Source: JAFMJV01 sp963800275 (GTDB taxonomy: Bacteria; Chloroflexota; Limnocylindria; Limnocylindrales; CSP1-4). Taken from it: a stretch of DNA of 64,000 bases. The position numbers and the translations under genes are program-made. Positions within the stretch are counted from its first letter, which is position 1, and each line of letters opens with the position of its first letter. The notes below the pieces were generated by a model. The model did not search any database. It was given only the letters and a program-made list of their open reading frames with translations, and was not told the origin of the DNA. This document shows, piece after piece, positions 9,430 through 17,999 of this stretch. The DNA is taken from the NCBI GenBank assembly GCA_963800275.1, contig CAWDAI010000002.1:124001-188000 (forward strand). Reading direction: 5' to 3'.

Positions 9430-9487
9430 CGCTCCTCCTGTGCCCACAGGGTATCGGTTCCGAACGTGGCCGAGGGTGTCTGACCTG

Positions 9488-9493
9488 TATGAT
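9488..9493 (+). promoter_or_regulatory. Candidate -10 box for the FkbM-like gene
   Basis: TATGAT lies 29 bases before the ATG at 9523, in the 93-base divergent gap between hutU and the methyltransferase gene. A TG pair directly precedes it. No convincing -35 is seen at 16-18 bases. The GGGAGGG Shine-Dalgarno before the ATG is consistent with a short leader from this site. Confidence 0.35.
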
Positions 9494-9522
9494 TCGCCGG
9501 CCACACCACGAACGGGAGGGAC

Positions 9523-10386
9523 ATGGACAGGAAGCGGATCCAAGCAGCGCTGTGGCACCCCTACAAGGGCTTCTGGAACAAGGGCGTCATCAATGTCGCC
9601 ACGCGGCCGACCAAGTTCCTTAACCACCTCGTGGTGGCTGCGGTCGTGGCGGTCGATACCGCGGTCCTGTTCGCTCGCGCCGTGGTGCGCCGTGCGCGCG
9701 TGGGCGGCCCGCGCTCCGTGTTCCGACCGGTCCGCGTCCCAGCCGACCTGCCGGTCCTCTATCTCGACGTCGGCACCCACCGCGCCGGTGCCGAGCTGCG
9801 CTGGATGGCCGAGCGGGTGCTGCCCGCCTGCGCGCCCTCGTTCGAGGCCTACGGCTTCGAGCCCAGTGGACGTTCCTTCGCGGCTGCCTGCAAGGCGCTG
9901 GCGCGTGTGCCGCGCGTGCACATGGTGCGGGTCGCGCTGGTGAGCGAGGTGCCCGACGGCGGGACCGTCCGGCTGCATACATCGAGCCATTCATTGCGCG
10001 ATTCCATCCACCGCGTGGGCGACTCGCACGAGGACGTCGAGGCCCAGCGCCTCTCCACCTGGCTCGCTGCCAACGACCTGGACCTCGACGGCAAGATCTG
10101 CCTCCTGCGCATGAACATCGAAGGTGCCGAGTTCGATGTCCTGTCCGACCTGGTCGAGCGCGGCCTGTCCGGCAGGATCGACGGCTACTACGGCATGTGG
10201 GACGACCTGCTCAAGTTCGATCCCAGGCGCGACCGGCAGTTCCGGCGCTTCCTGGCCCGCAATGGCATCCGCTCCCTGGCCTTCAACGGCCGGGACATGG
10301 ACTGGGACATGCGCAAGCGCTGCATCCGCTACGACGTGCACACCAGCCTGCTGGCAGGCATGCGCCGCATCCGCTCCGCCGCCTGA
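9523..10386 (+). CDS. FkbM-family-like methyltransferase
   Basis: A 287-residue protein whose C-terminal two-thirds follow the FkbM methyltransferase plan: LYLDVGTHRAGAE (SAM-binding Gly-rich loop, about residues 81-93), AYGFEPSGRSF (acidic end of strand 2), and LLRMNIEGAEFDVL, the FkbM hallmark. The first 60 residues include a hydrophobic segment (NHLVVAAVVAVDTAVLFA) that may anchor it to the membrane. The family O-methylates sugars or other small molecules; the substrate is unknown here. A GGGAGGG ribosome site precedes the ATG. It stands alone between the divergent hut operon and rpsO, so context gives no pathway. Confidence 0.75.
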   Translation: MDRKRIQAALWHPYKGFWNKGVINVATRPTKFLNHLVVAAVVAVDTAVLFARAVVRRARVGGPRSVFRPVRVPADLPVLYLDVGTHRAGAELRWMAERVLPACAPSFEAYGFEPSGRSFAAACKALARVPRVHMVRVALVSEVPDGGTVRLHTSSHSLRDSIHRVGDSHEDVEAQRLSTWLAANDLDLDGKICLLRMNIEGAEFDVLSDLVERGLSGRIDGYYGMWDDLLKFDPRRDRQFRRFLARNGIRSLAFNGRDMDWDMRKRCIRYDVHTSLLAGMRRIRSAA

Positions 10387-10577
10387 GGCCGGCTCGTCAC
10401 GCAACGCCGGGCACGAACGCGGCCGGACGACCCGCTCCGAACGCGGCGGCCGTTGCGCATCGGCCCCGCTTCTGTCAGGATGCGTGGAGAACCACCGACG
10501 AACGCCCGCGCTCTTCACTGACCATGCGGCGTCCCGCCGGTTTCTCGTGTGGCCCGGCCGCCTATCCTGAGACTGTG

Positions 10578-10586
10578 TGCTATGCT
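10578..10586 (+). promoter_or_regulatory. Candidate extended -10 promoter for rpsO
   Basis: TGCTATGCT matches an extended -10 (TGn plus TATGCT) 43 bases before the rpsO start. It lies in the 243-base gap after the FkbM-like gene; I see no clear -35. The predicted leader is about 37 bases. Nothing else recognisable occupies 10387-10570. Confidence 0.4.
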
Positions 10587-10629
10587 GCCGCGCGAATAGA
10601 CAAGGTATATGGATAGGCTGGAGGACCAG

Positions 10630-10899
10630 TTGCCGCTCACGCGGGAAACGAAGGAAAACGTCGTCGCCGAGTACGCCACCAAGGAAGGTGACACCGGCTC
10701 GCCGGAAGTCCAGATCGCTCTGCTCACCGAGCGGATCGCCGGGCTGACCGAGCATCTTCGACGCTACCCCAAGGATCACCACTCGCGCCGCGGCTTGCTC
10801 AAGCTCGTCGGCACGCGCCGCCGCCTCCTCGCGTACCTCATGCGCAAGGATGCAGCCCGGTATCAGTCCGTCATCGAACGGCTCGGCCTGCGCCGCTAG
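10630..10899 (+). CDS. rpsO: 30S ribosomal protein S15
   Basis: S15 binds the three-way junction of the 16S rRNA central domain. The core EYATKEGDTGSPEVQIALLTERI and the DHHSRRGLLKLVGTRRRLLAYL segment are typical. An in-frame ATG exists at 10609, but a GGAGGA Shine-Dalgarno at 10620-10625 sits 4 bases before a TTG at 10630. Starting there gives exactly 89 residues beginning PLTRETK, the normal S15 length and N-terminus, so the TTG is preferred. pnp follows after 135 bases, the classic rpsO-pnp pairing. Confidence 0.95.
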   Translation: MPLTRETKENVVAEYATKEGDTGSPEVQIALLTERIAGLTEHLRRYPKDHHSRRGLLKLVGTRRRLLAYLMRKDAARYQSVIERLGLRR

Positions 10900-11034
10900 G
10901 CGCCCAGGCCCCGGCGGGCGAGGTGCCCGCGACCGCTACCACGCGCACGACGCCCGCCTCTCTCGAGGAGGCGTGGGCGACCCGCGCGACGCGCAGAACG
11001 CACCCGGTCCGTCGGTCGTCCCGTTGGAGGACAG

Positions 11035-13647
11035 ATGACGGTAACCACGCTCACGACCGAATTCGGCGGTCGGACCCTCACCATCGAGACGGGCAAGATG
11101 GCCCGCCTGGCCGGTGGTGCAGTCACCGTGCAGTACGGCGATACCATGCTGCTCGGAACGGCCAACCGCGCCGAGCCGCGCCCGGGGCTCGACTTCTTCC
11201 CGCTCACCATCGACTTCGAGGAGCGGATGTACGCAGCGGGCAAGATCCCCGGCGGCTTCATCAAGCGTGAGGCCCGTCCGTCGGAGGCGGCCATCCTGGC
11301 GGCTCGCCTCACCGACCGCCCCATCCGACCGCTCTTCCCCCAGGGCTACAAGGACGACGTGCAGTGCGTGCTGACCGTGCTCTCGACGGATCAGGAGAAC
11401 AATCCTGACGTCATCGGCACCATCGCCGCCTCGGCCGCCCTGACCATCAGCGAGATCCCCTTCCTGGGCCCGGTCGCCGCCGTCCGCGTCGGCCGCATCG
11501 ATGGCGAGTTCGTGATCAACCCCACGGCCAGCCAGATGGACGAGTCAGAGCTGGACCTCATCGTCAGCGGCACTCGCGACGCGATCATGATGGTCGAGGC
11601 TGGGGCCAAGATCCTGCCCGAGGACGTGATGGCGGACGCCATCATGTTCGGCCACGAGTCGCTCAAGCCGGTCATCGAGCTGCAGGAGCAGCTGCGGGAG
11701 CTGGTGGGCAAGGAGAAGCGCATCCCCTTCTTCGAGCCGTCCGTCGACTCGGTCGTCGACTTCGTGGGCGCGGTCGAGGCAGGCGAGCCCTTCGTGGTCT
11801 TCGACACCGAGACCACCGGCCGCGAAGCCAGGACCGCCGAGCTGGTCGAGATCGCCGCGGTCCGGATGCAGGGCGGCGAGATCGTCGACCGCTTCGAGAC
11901 CCTGGTCAAGCCGAGCCGCGGCATCGTGGGCAAGCAGATCCACGGTCTCACCGAGGCCGACGTCAAGGACGCTCCCGCTCCGAGCGACGCCGCGCGCGCC
12001 TTCCTCGACTGGGCCGGCGATGACATCCTCGTCGGCCACAACGTCGGCTTCGACATCGGCTTCATCGAGGCCGCCGTCGCCGACGGCACCCGCATCGAGC
12101 CGGGTGAGTACCTCGACACGCTCGTCCTGGCCCGCGCCGGCTATCCCGACCTCGACGCCCACAAGCTGGCCGACCTGGTGGCCTTCTTCGAGCTGGCGGT
12201 GGAGCCCACCCATCGTGCGCTCGCCGATGCCGAGGCGACCGCGGCCCTGCTCGGTGTCATGGCCGAGGACCTGCCCGTCCGGGTCAACGCCTTCAAGGAG
12301 GCGGTGGCCAAGTCGATCATCGGCCGCAAGGACGGTGGCGACCCGGACGTGGCTGACGCCGCCTTCGAGGCCGCGCTCGTAGCGTCGGGCCTGTCCAGGA
12401 GCCTGACCACGCTGCTGCACAAGAAGACCGTGCGCCAGGTCACCCTCGACGAGGGCGTGCGCATCGACGGCCGCGACGTGGACACCATCCGACCGATCTC
12501 GGTCGAGGTGGGCCTGCTGCCGCGCGCCCACGGCTCTGGCCTCTTCACCCGTGGCGAGACCCAGGCCCTGACGGTGGCCACCCTGGGCCCGTCGAGCGAC
12601 GTACAGCGCATCGACACCATCAGCCCGGAGGAGTCCAAGCGCTACCTCCACCACTACAACATGCCGCCCTACAGCACCGGCGAGAACAAGTTCATGCGCG
12701 GCCCTGGCCGACGTGAGATCGGCCACGGTGCGCTCGCCGAGCGGGCCCTCGTGCCGGTCCTGCCCGACCAGGAGGACTTCCCCTACGTCATCCGTCTCGT
12801 GTCCGAGTGCGTGACGTCCAACGGCTCCACCTCGATGGCCTCGACCTGCGGTTCGACGCTGGCGCTGATGGACGCGGGCGTGCCCATCAAGGCACCGGTC
12901 GCGGGTGCGGCCATGGGCCTGATCTCAGACGGCGACCGTTTCGTGGTCCTCACCGACATCCTGGGCAAGGAGGACTTCTTCGGTGACATGGACTTCAAGG
13001 TCACCGGCACCGCCGAGGGCGTGACCGCCCTGCAGATGGACATCAAGGTCCAGGGCATCAACGAGGAGATCATCCGCACCGGCCTGCAGAAGGCCCACGC
13101 GGCACGCCTGTTCATCCTCGACAAGATGACCGAGGTGCTGCCCTCAGCCCGCGGCGAGGTCAGCGCCTACGCGCCACGCATCATCACCATCCAGATCAAC
13201 CCCGAGAAGATCCGCGACATCATCGGCAAGGGTGGGGCCACCATCCGCAAGATCCAGGAAGAGACCGGGACGGAGATCAACGTCGAGGACGACGGCACCG
13301 TGGAGATCGCGGCCGTCAGCTCGGAGAACTCCTCCAAGGCCGTCCAGTGGATCGAGTCGCTGACCCGCGAGGTCGAGGTGGGCTCGCTCTACCTGGGCAA
13401 GGTCACGCGCATCATGGGCTTCGGCGCCTTCGTCGAGATCCTGCCGGGCAAGGAGGGCCTCGTGCGCATCGGCGAGCTGGCCGACTACCACGTGCCCACC
13501 GTGGAGGACGTCGTGCAGGTCGGTGACGAGATCATGGTCGTGGTCATCGAGATCGACCGCCAGGGTCGCGTCAACCTGAGCCGCAAGGCCGCCATGCAGC
13601 GGCACCTGGCCAAGTCCGGCGGGAGCAAGGAGGGCGCGACGGCCTAG
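11035..13647 (+). CDS. pnp: Polynucleotide phosphorylase with an inserted DEDDh 3'-5' exonuclease domain
   Basis: PNPase degrades RNA 3'-5' by phosphorolysis as a trimer. All normal parts are here: first RNase PH domain (residues 1-235, FFPLTIDFEERMYAAGKIPGG), helical linker, second RNase PH domain (about 470-710) with the catalytic DILGKEDFFGDMDFKVTGT, KH domain (IRDIIGKGGATIRKI), and S1 domain (YLGKVTRIMGFGAFVEI). The protein has 870 residues, about 170 more than usual. The excess is one block at about 250-415 that is a full DnaQ/RNase T-type exonuclease: Asp257 and Glu259 in FDTETTG, HGLTEADV, Asp340 in GHNVGFD, His393 and Asp398 in HRALADAEAT, so all five DEDDh residues are kept. It is inserted between the first PH domain and the helical linker without breaking the frame. 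GGAGG precedes the ATG. Confidence 0.95.
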   Translation: MTVTTLTTEFGGRTLTIETGKMARLAGGAVTVQYGDTMLLGTANRAEPRPGLDFFPLTIDFEERMYAAGKIPGGFIKREARPSEAAILAARLTDRPIRPLFPQGYKDDVQCVLTVLSTDQENNPDVIGTIAASAALTISEIPFLGPVAAVRVGRIDGEFVINPTASQMDESELDLIVSGTRDAIMMVEAGAKILPEDVMADAIMFGHESLKPVIELQEQLRELVGKEKRIPFFEPSVDSVVDFVGAVEAGEPFVVFDTETTGREARTAELVEIAAVRMQGGEIVDRFETLVKPSRGIVGKQIHGLTEADVKDAPAPSDAARAFLDWAGDDILVGHNVGFDIGFIEAAVADGTRIEPGEYLDTLVLARAGYPDLDAHKLADLVAFFELAVEPTHRALADAEATAALLGVMAEDLPVRVNAFKEAVAKSIIGRKDGGDPDVADAAFEAALVASGLSRSLTTLLHKKTVRQVTLDEGVRIDGRDVDTIRPISVEVGLLPRAHGSGLFTRGETQALTVATLGPSSDVQRIDTISPEESKRYLHHYNMPPYSTGENKFMRGPGRREIGHGALAERALVPVLPDQEDFPYVIRLVSECVTSNGSTSMASTCGSTLALMDAGVPIKAPVAGAAMGLISDGDRFVVLTDILGKEDFFGDMDFKVTGTAEGVTALQMDIKVQGINEEIIRTGLQKAHAARLFILDKMTEVLPSARGEVSAYAPRIITIQINPEKIRDIIGKGGATIRKIQEETGTEINVEDDGTVEIAAVSSENSSKAVQWIESLTREVEVGSLYLGKVTRIMGFGAFVEILPGKEGLVRIGELADYHVPTVEDVVQVGDEIMVVVIEIDRQGRVNLSRKAAMQRHLAKSGGSKEGATA

Positions 13648-13660
13648 GCTTCGCCCCTGT

Positions 13661-14749
13661 TCAGTCGGTGGGGCCGGGCTTCCCGAGCGCGGCCTCATAG
13701 ACCTTCCGGGTGGCCTCGGCCACCCGGTCCCAATCGAAGCGTGCGAGGCTCGCAGCGTTGTGCCGGCCCATGGCCTCCGTATCAGACGACAGCGCGACCC
13801 GCAGTGCGCCCTCGAGGCCCTGCGGGTCGTCGGCGTCATAGAGGATCCCACCCCGCTCGTCGAGCACGTCGGTGACACAGCCGCGGCGTGGCGCGATGAC
13901 CGCCCGTCCGAAGGACATGCCCAGCAGCACCGAGCCGGAGGTGAAGATCTCGAGGAAGGGAGCGGCCACCACGTCGGCCGCCCGCAGGTACAGCTGCAGC
14001 TGGTCGTCGGGCACGAACCCGAGCCTCAGCAAGACCCGCTCGTCGCCCTTGGCCGCGGCCGCCAGCCGGGCGGCATAGGCGCCATCCACGGCCTCGCCTG
14101 CGATGACCAGGCGAGCAGCGGGAGCCTCGATCCGATGGAAGGCCTCGAAGAGCTCCCACACGCCCTTGTATGAGCGCACCCAACCGACGAACGAGATGAC
14201 CCGCGCCGAGGACGGCAGGCCCAGGCGCCCACGAGCCTCGGCCCTCGTGACCGTGTCGGCATAGGCGCCCTCGTAGTGGCCGTGGGGGATGATGGCCAGC
14301 TTGCCCCGGCCGGCCTGGCCCACGCCCAGCGTCTCGAGCAGGACGTCGGCAGCCGCCGCGCAATGCACGATGACGCGGTCGCACAGCGCGAAGAGCGAGC
14401 GCATGAAATCGAGCTCGCCGGGGTCCTCGCGCCGATCGTGGCGGAAGAGGTCATGGGCGGTCCAGACCAGGCGCACGCCGGCCCGCCGCACCAGGCGTAG
14501 CTCGAGCAGCGTGCGCCGGGCCTTGACCCGGCTGACGCGGCTGCCGCCGCCGGCGATGTAGGGCTCCGTCCAGTGCACGTGGATGACGTCGGGGCGGCCG
14601 TGCCGGCGCAGCGCCTCGGTCACGGGCAGGATGCGCCGCGCTCTCGTGGGGTCGGCCGACACCGTCACGCCCAGCGCCTCGAGCGCGTCGGAGAGTGCGC
14701 GCTGATAGGCGTTGGCGGCGGAGTAATCGGGCAGGAAGAGGACCTTCAC
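13661..14749 (-). CDS. Family 4 glycosyltransferase
   Basis: A GT-B-fold glycosyltransferase of 362 residues, GTG start. The C-terminal donor-binding half shows VISFVGWVRSYKGVWELFEAF (the start of domain 2), LVIAGEAVDG, and a GT4-type EIFTSGSVLLGMSFGRAVIAP motif that binds the nucleotide sugar; the glutamate of that motif is present. The N-terminal half has DVIHVHWTEPY and LVWTAHDLFRHDR. It follows the other glycosyltransferase by only 4 bases, so the two probably act in one polysaccharide or glycolipid pathway. Donor and acceptor cannot be read from the sequence. Confidence 0.85.
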   Translation of the reverse strand: MKVLFLPDYSAANAYQRALSDALEALGVTVSADPTRARRILPVTEALRRHGRPDVIHVHWTEPYIAGGGSRVSRVKARRTLLELRLVRRAGVRLVWTAHDLFRHDRREDPGELDFMRSLFALCDRVIVHCAAAADVLLETLGVGQAGRGKLAIIPHGHYEGAYADTVTRAEARGRLGLPSSARVISFVGWVRSYKGVWELFEAFHRIEAPAARLVIAGEAVDGAYAARLAAAAKGDERVLLRLGFVPDDQLQLYLRAADVVAAPFLEIFTSGSVLLGMSFGRAVIAPRRGCVTDVLDERGGILYDADDPQGLEGALRVALSSDTEAMGRHNAASLARFDWDRVAEATRKVYEAALGKPGPTD

Positions 14750-14753
14750 CGGC

Positions 14754-16097
14754 CTACACGCCGAGCGTGTCGTAGACGCGCAGCAACTCCTCCGCCTGGT
14801 GCTGCCAGGAGTAGCGCTCGCGCGCGGCCGCCAGGCAGCGCATGCGCAGGGCCGTGCGCTCCGCGGGCGGGGCGTCGATGACCTCGCGGATGGCGCGGGC
14901 CACGTCCGCCGGGTCGGCGGGATCGCAGAGCACGCCGCAACCGGTCTCGTTGACGATGGGGCTGATGCCGGGCAGCTTGCTCGCTACCACCGGCACGCCC
15001 ACGCCCAGCGCGTCGTACAGCTTGGTCGGCGTGTTGAAGCGGTGGTTGAGGGTGTCGGGCTGGACCGGCATGGCCGAGACGTCGGCGCCGCGGGTCCAGA
15101 GAGGGATCTCCGTCGGCATGACCGAGCCGCCGAAATGGATGCGCTGGGCATGGGGCAGCGCTGCCGCCATCGTCTGGTAGCGCTCGTAGTCGGGGCCGAA
15201 GCCGGCGATCACCAGGTGGGCGTCGTCGATGAGCGAGATGGCCTCGAACAGCTGGCGCAGGCCGCGTCCGCGCATGACCTGGCCGATGTAGAGCACGATC
15301 CGCTGGTCGTCGGCGAGCCCGAACCGCCGTGCCACCGTGTCGCTGCGCTGGACCTCTTCGGCGGTCGTCTCCGCCTCGGGGCGATCGACCATCGCGGCGT
15401 TGCGGACGACGGCGTCCACGGGCCGGCCCAGCACGCGCCCGAGGATCTGGGCGTAGGGATCGGAAACGGTGACGACCGCGTCGGCGGCGCGCGCGAGGCG
15501 TCGCTCGTGTCGACGCAGCAGCTGCTTCCAGGGGCCCGGTAGCCGGGCCATGCGGCCGGCCTCACTGTCGATGTCGTTGGCGTCATAGACCACCATGCCA
15601 CCGAAGTGCCGGCGGAGGGCCACGGCCTGGCTGAGGGTGATGACGCTCTCGGCCTGCCACACGTCGAAGGCGTCTACCTGCTCGGCGATGATCTTCGACC
15701 AGACCTGGGACATGCGCAGGTAGCGCACAGCCTGGGAGGCGCGGCCGACGGTGTCCCGAAGACGCCGGCGGATCCCGCCGGTCCGGCCATGGGGATCGTC
15801 GCCGGTCTCGGGCAGGCTGGGGGAGGGGAGCCAGCGCAACACCTCCGGCTGGCGCACCCGCGTGACGGTGTGGTGATCGAGCCGCTCGGTCGTAGCGAGG
15901 CCCGCGCCCCAGCGAGCGATGACAGTCACGTCGTACCCGGCGCGACCCAGCGATACGGCCGTCTTCCAGGCGCGCGCGTCGGCCACGTAGGTGTTGTTGA
16001 TGAGGATGGCCACCCGTACCGGCGCCTGACGGGGCCGGGGCCGGTGTGAGCGCGGACGGCGCGACGGAGTCAGCGGCATGCGCGCGGCCCGAGGCAT
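14754..16097 (-). CDS. Family 4 glycosyltransferase
   Basis: A second GT-B glycosyltransferase, up to 447 residues. It shows VRVAILINNTYVADARAWKTAVSL at the start of domain 1, VVYDANDIDSE, then domain 2 beginning at IVLYIGQVMRGRGLRQLFEAI, and the donor site FNTPTKLYDALGVGVPVVAS. The first 28 residues are Arg/Pro-rich and may not be translated: an ATG at 16079 or a GTG just before VRVAIL are alternatives, and none has a strong ribosome site. It is the upstream partner of the gene ending at 13661. asd lies divergently, 103 bases away. Confidence 0.85.
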   Translation of the reverse strand: MPRAARMPLTPSRRPRSHRPRPRQAPVRVAILINNTYVADARAWKTAVSLGRAGYDVTVIARWGAGLATTERLDHHTVTRVRQPEVLRWLPSPSLPETGDDPHGRTGGIRRRLRDTVGRASQAVRYLRMSQVWSKIIAEQVDAFDVWQAESVITLSQAVALRRHFGGMVVYDANDIDSEAGRMARLPGPWKQLLRRHERRLARAADAVVTVSDPYAQILGRVLGRPVDAVVRNAAMVDRPEAETTAEEVQRSDTVARRFGLADDQRIVLYIGQVMRGRGLRQLFEAISLIDDAHLVIAGFGPDYERYQTMAAALPHAQRIHFGGSVMPTEIPLWTRGADVSAMPVQPDTLNHRFNTPTKLYDALGVGVPVVASKLPGISPIVNETGCGVLCDPADPADVARAIREVIDAPPAERTALRMRCLAAARERYSWQHQAEELLRVYDTLGV

Positions 16098-16200
16098 TCG
16101 CGTTTCACCATTCCACGGTAGCGTAGGAGCGTCGAGGGAGCGTCACAGACGCGTTATCATCGTCGCGTGCCCTCGATGGAAGTCCCACAGGAATAGCGCC

Positions 16201-17268
16201 ATGCCCATCGAGTCCTCCCACCGACCGCTCACCGTCGCCGTCGTCGGCGCCACCGGGCTGGTCGGCCGAACCATGATCGAGATCCTCGCCGAGCGAGCCT
16301 TCCCCGTGGGCGAGCTGCGCCCGCTCGCGACCTACGGTGGCGGCCGCACCATCGAGTTCGGTGGACGGGCGTGGCCCGTGCAGGTGACCACCCCTGAGTC
16401 CTTCGAGGGCGCGGACATCGCCATCTTCAGCGCCGGCGGTGGGACATCGGCGACCTTCGCGCCGGAGGCCGCGGCGCGTGGAGCGGTGGTCATCGACAAC
16501 TCCAGCCAGTGGCGCATGGAGCCCGGCGTGCCGCTGGTGGTGGCCGGCGTCAACGACGAGGACGCCGCCGGACACGAGGGCATCATCGCCAACCCCAACT
16601 GCTCGACCATGCAGCTGATGCCGCTGTTCAAGGCCCTGCGCGACACGGCCGGGCTCAAGCGTGTCATCGTCGATACCTACCAGGCGGTCTCCGGCAGCGG
16701 CGCCAAGGCCGTCAACGAGCTGGAGTCGCAGGTGCGCGCGTACGCCGCGGGCGAGGAGCTCGAGGTCTCCGTCTATCCGCACCAGATCGCGTTCAACGTC
16801 ATCCCCCACATCGATGTCTTCCGCGATGACGGCTACACCAAGGAGGAGTGGAAGGTCACCGTCGAGACGCGCAAGATCCTGCACCTGCCGGACCTGCCGG
16901 TGTCGTGCACGGCGGTGCGCGTTCCGGTCATCACCTCCCACTCGGAGGCGGTGCATGCCGAGCTCGAAGGCTCGATGACGCCTGACGAGGCCCGCGCGCT
17001 CTTCGCCACCATCCCGGGGGTGGTGGTGCGCGACGATCCGGCCAATGCCGTGTATCCGCTGGCGCTCGAGGGCGCGGGCGTGGACGAGGTCTTCGTGGGC
17101 CGCATCCGCGCCGACGTCTCGCTGCCGCCCGGCAAGGGCCTGGCTTTCTGGGTCGTCTCGGACAACCTGCGCAAGGGGGCGGCCACCAATGCCGTCGAGA
17201 TCGCCGAGGTGATCGTGCGCAATGGCTGGCTCGAGAAGGCATCGGAGCGCGCCACCGGCGTCGCGTGA
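16201..17268 (+). CDS. asd: Aspartate-semialdehyde dehydrogenase
   Basis: Asd reduces aspartyl phosphate to aspartate semialdehyde with NADPH, feeding lysine/diaminopimelate, threonine and methionine synthesis. The NADP-binding VAVVGATGLVGRTM opens the protein. The active-site Cys134 is in ANPNCSTMQLM, and YQAVSGSGAKAV follows. It has 355 residues. The frame is open 123 bases further upstream, but the ATG at 16201 has AGGAA about 7 bases before it and begins just ahead of the Rossmann strand. Its last 4 bases overlap the next gene (GTGA). Confidence 0.95.
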   Translation: MPIESSHRPLTVAVVGATGLVGRTMIEILAERAFPVGELRPLATYGGGRTIEFGGRAWPVQVTTPESFEGADIAIFSAGGGTSATFAPEAAARGAVVIDNSSQWRMEPGVPLVVAGVNDEDAAGHEGIIANPNCSTMQLMPLFKALRDTAGLKRVIVDTYQAVSGSGAKAVNELESQVRAYAAGEELEVSVYPHQIAFNVIPHIDVFRDDGYTKEEWKVTVETRKILHLPDLPVSCTAVRVPVITSHSEAVHAELEGSMTPDEARALFATIPGVVVRDDPANAVYPLALEGAGVDEVFVGRIRADVSLPPGKGLAFWVVSDNLRKGAATNAVEIAEVIVRNGWLEKASERATGVA

Positions 17269-17999
17269 CCAGCGAGCAGCGGCGGGCAGCGCTCGAGGAG
17301 ATCGCGGCGGAGGTCCGTGTCTGTACCCGCTGCCGCCTCGCCGCCGGGCGTACCAGGGCCGTGCCGGGGGAGGGCAGCCCGGACACGGAGGTCGTGTTCG
17401 TGGGCGAGGGCCCGGGTCAGAACGAGGACCGGCAGGGCCGTCCCTTCGTGGGTGCCGCCGGCCGCCTGCTCGAGGAGCTGCTGGGCATGATCGGTTGGCG
17501 GCGCGAGGATGTCTTCATCACCAACGTGGTCAAGTGCCGGCCACCCAACAACCGCGACCCGGAGCCCGACGAGATGGCCGCCTGCGCGCCGTACCTGCGG
17601 CGGCAGCTGGAGATCCTCGACCCGGCGGTGCTGGTGACGCTCGGCCGCTTCAGTCTGCAGACGTTCATGCCCGGCGATCGGATCAGCCGGGTGCACGGCA
17701 CGAGCCGGCCCATCGACCCCTCGGCCGGCGCTCCCGCAGCCACCGGCTACGCCCTCTACCACCCCGCCGCCGCGCTGCGCCAGGCCTCGCTCAAGGAGAC
17801 CATGCAGCGCGACATGGCGGCCGTGCCCGAGGTGCTCATCCGTGCCCGGGCCGAGCGCGCCGCCACGGGGTCGCCGGGATCCAGCCCGGCGACCGCGCCC
17901 ATCGAGGGCGGCCAACCAGATGATGCCGCGCTCCCATCCGCGGCCCCGCAACCAAAGGACCAAGACATGACCGATGACAAGCAATACGGGCTCTTCTAG
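17265..17999 (+). CDS. Type-4 uracil-DNA glycosylase (iron-sulfur)
   Basis: Removes uracil from DNA to start base-excision repair. The family 4 signature is clear: Cys20-x2-Cys23 (VCTRCRL) and two later cysteines in KCRPPNNRDPEPDEMAAC to hold a 4Fe-4S cluster; GEGPGQNEDRQGRPFVG is the catalytic loop; and ALYHPAAALR is the C-terminal uracil-binding motif. The 244-residue length includes a 50-residue low-complexity tail after the catalytic core. The GTG start overlaps asd by 4 bases, and the stop directly abuts the rnj ATG. Confidence 0.92.
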   Translation: MTSEQRRAALEEIAAEVRVCTRCRLAAGRTRAVPGEGSPDTEVVFVGEGPGQNEDRQGRPFVGAAGRLLEELLGMIGWRREDVFITNVVKCRPPNNRDPEPDEMAACAPYLRRQLEILDPAVLVTLGRFSLQTFMPGDRISRVHGTSRPIDPSAGAPAATGYALYHPAAALRQASLKETMQRDMAAVPEVLIRARAERAATGSPGSSPATAPIEGGQPDDAALPSAAPQPKDQDMTDDKQYGLF

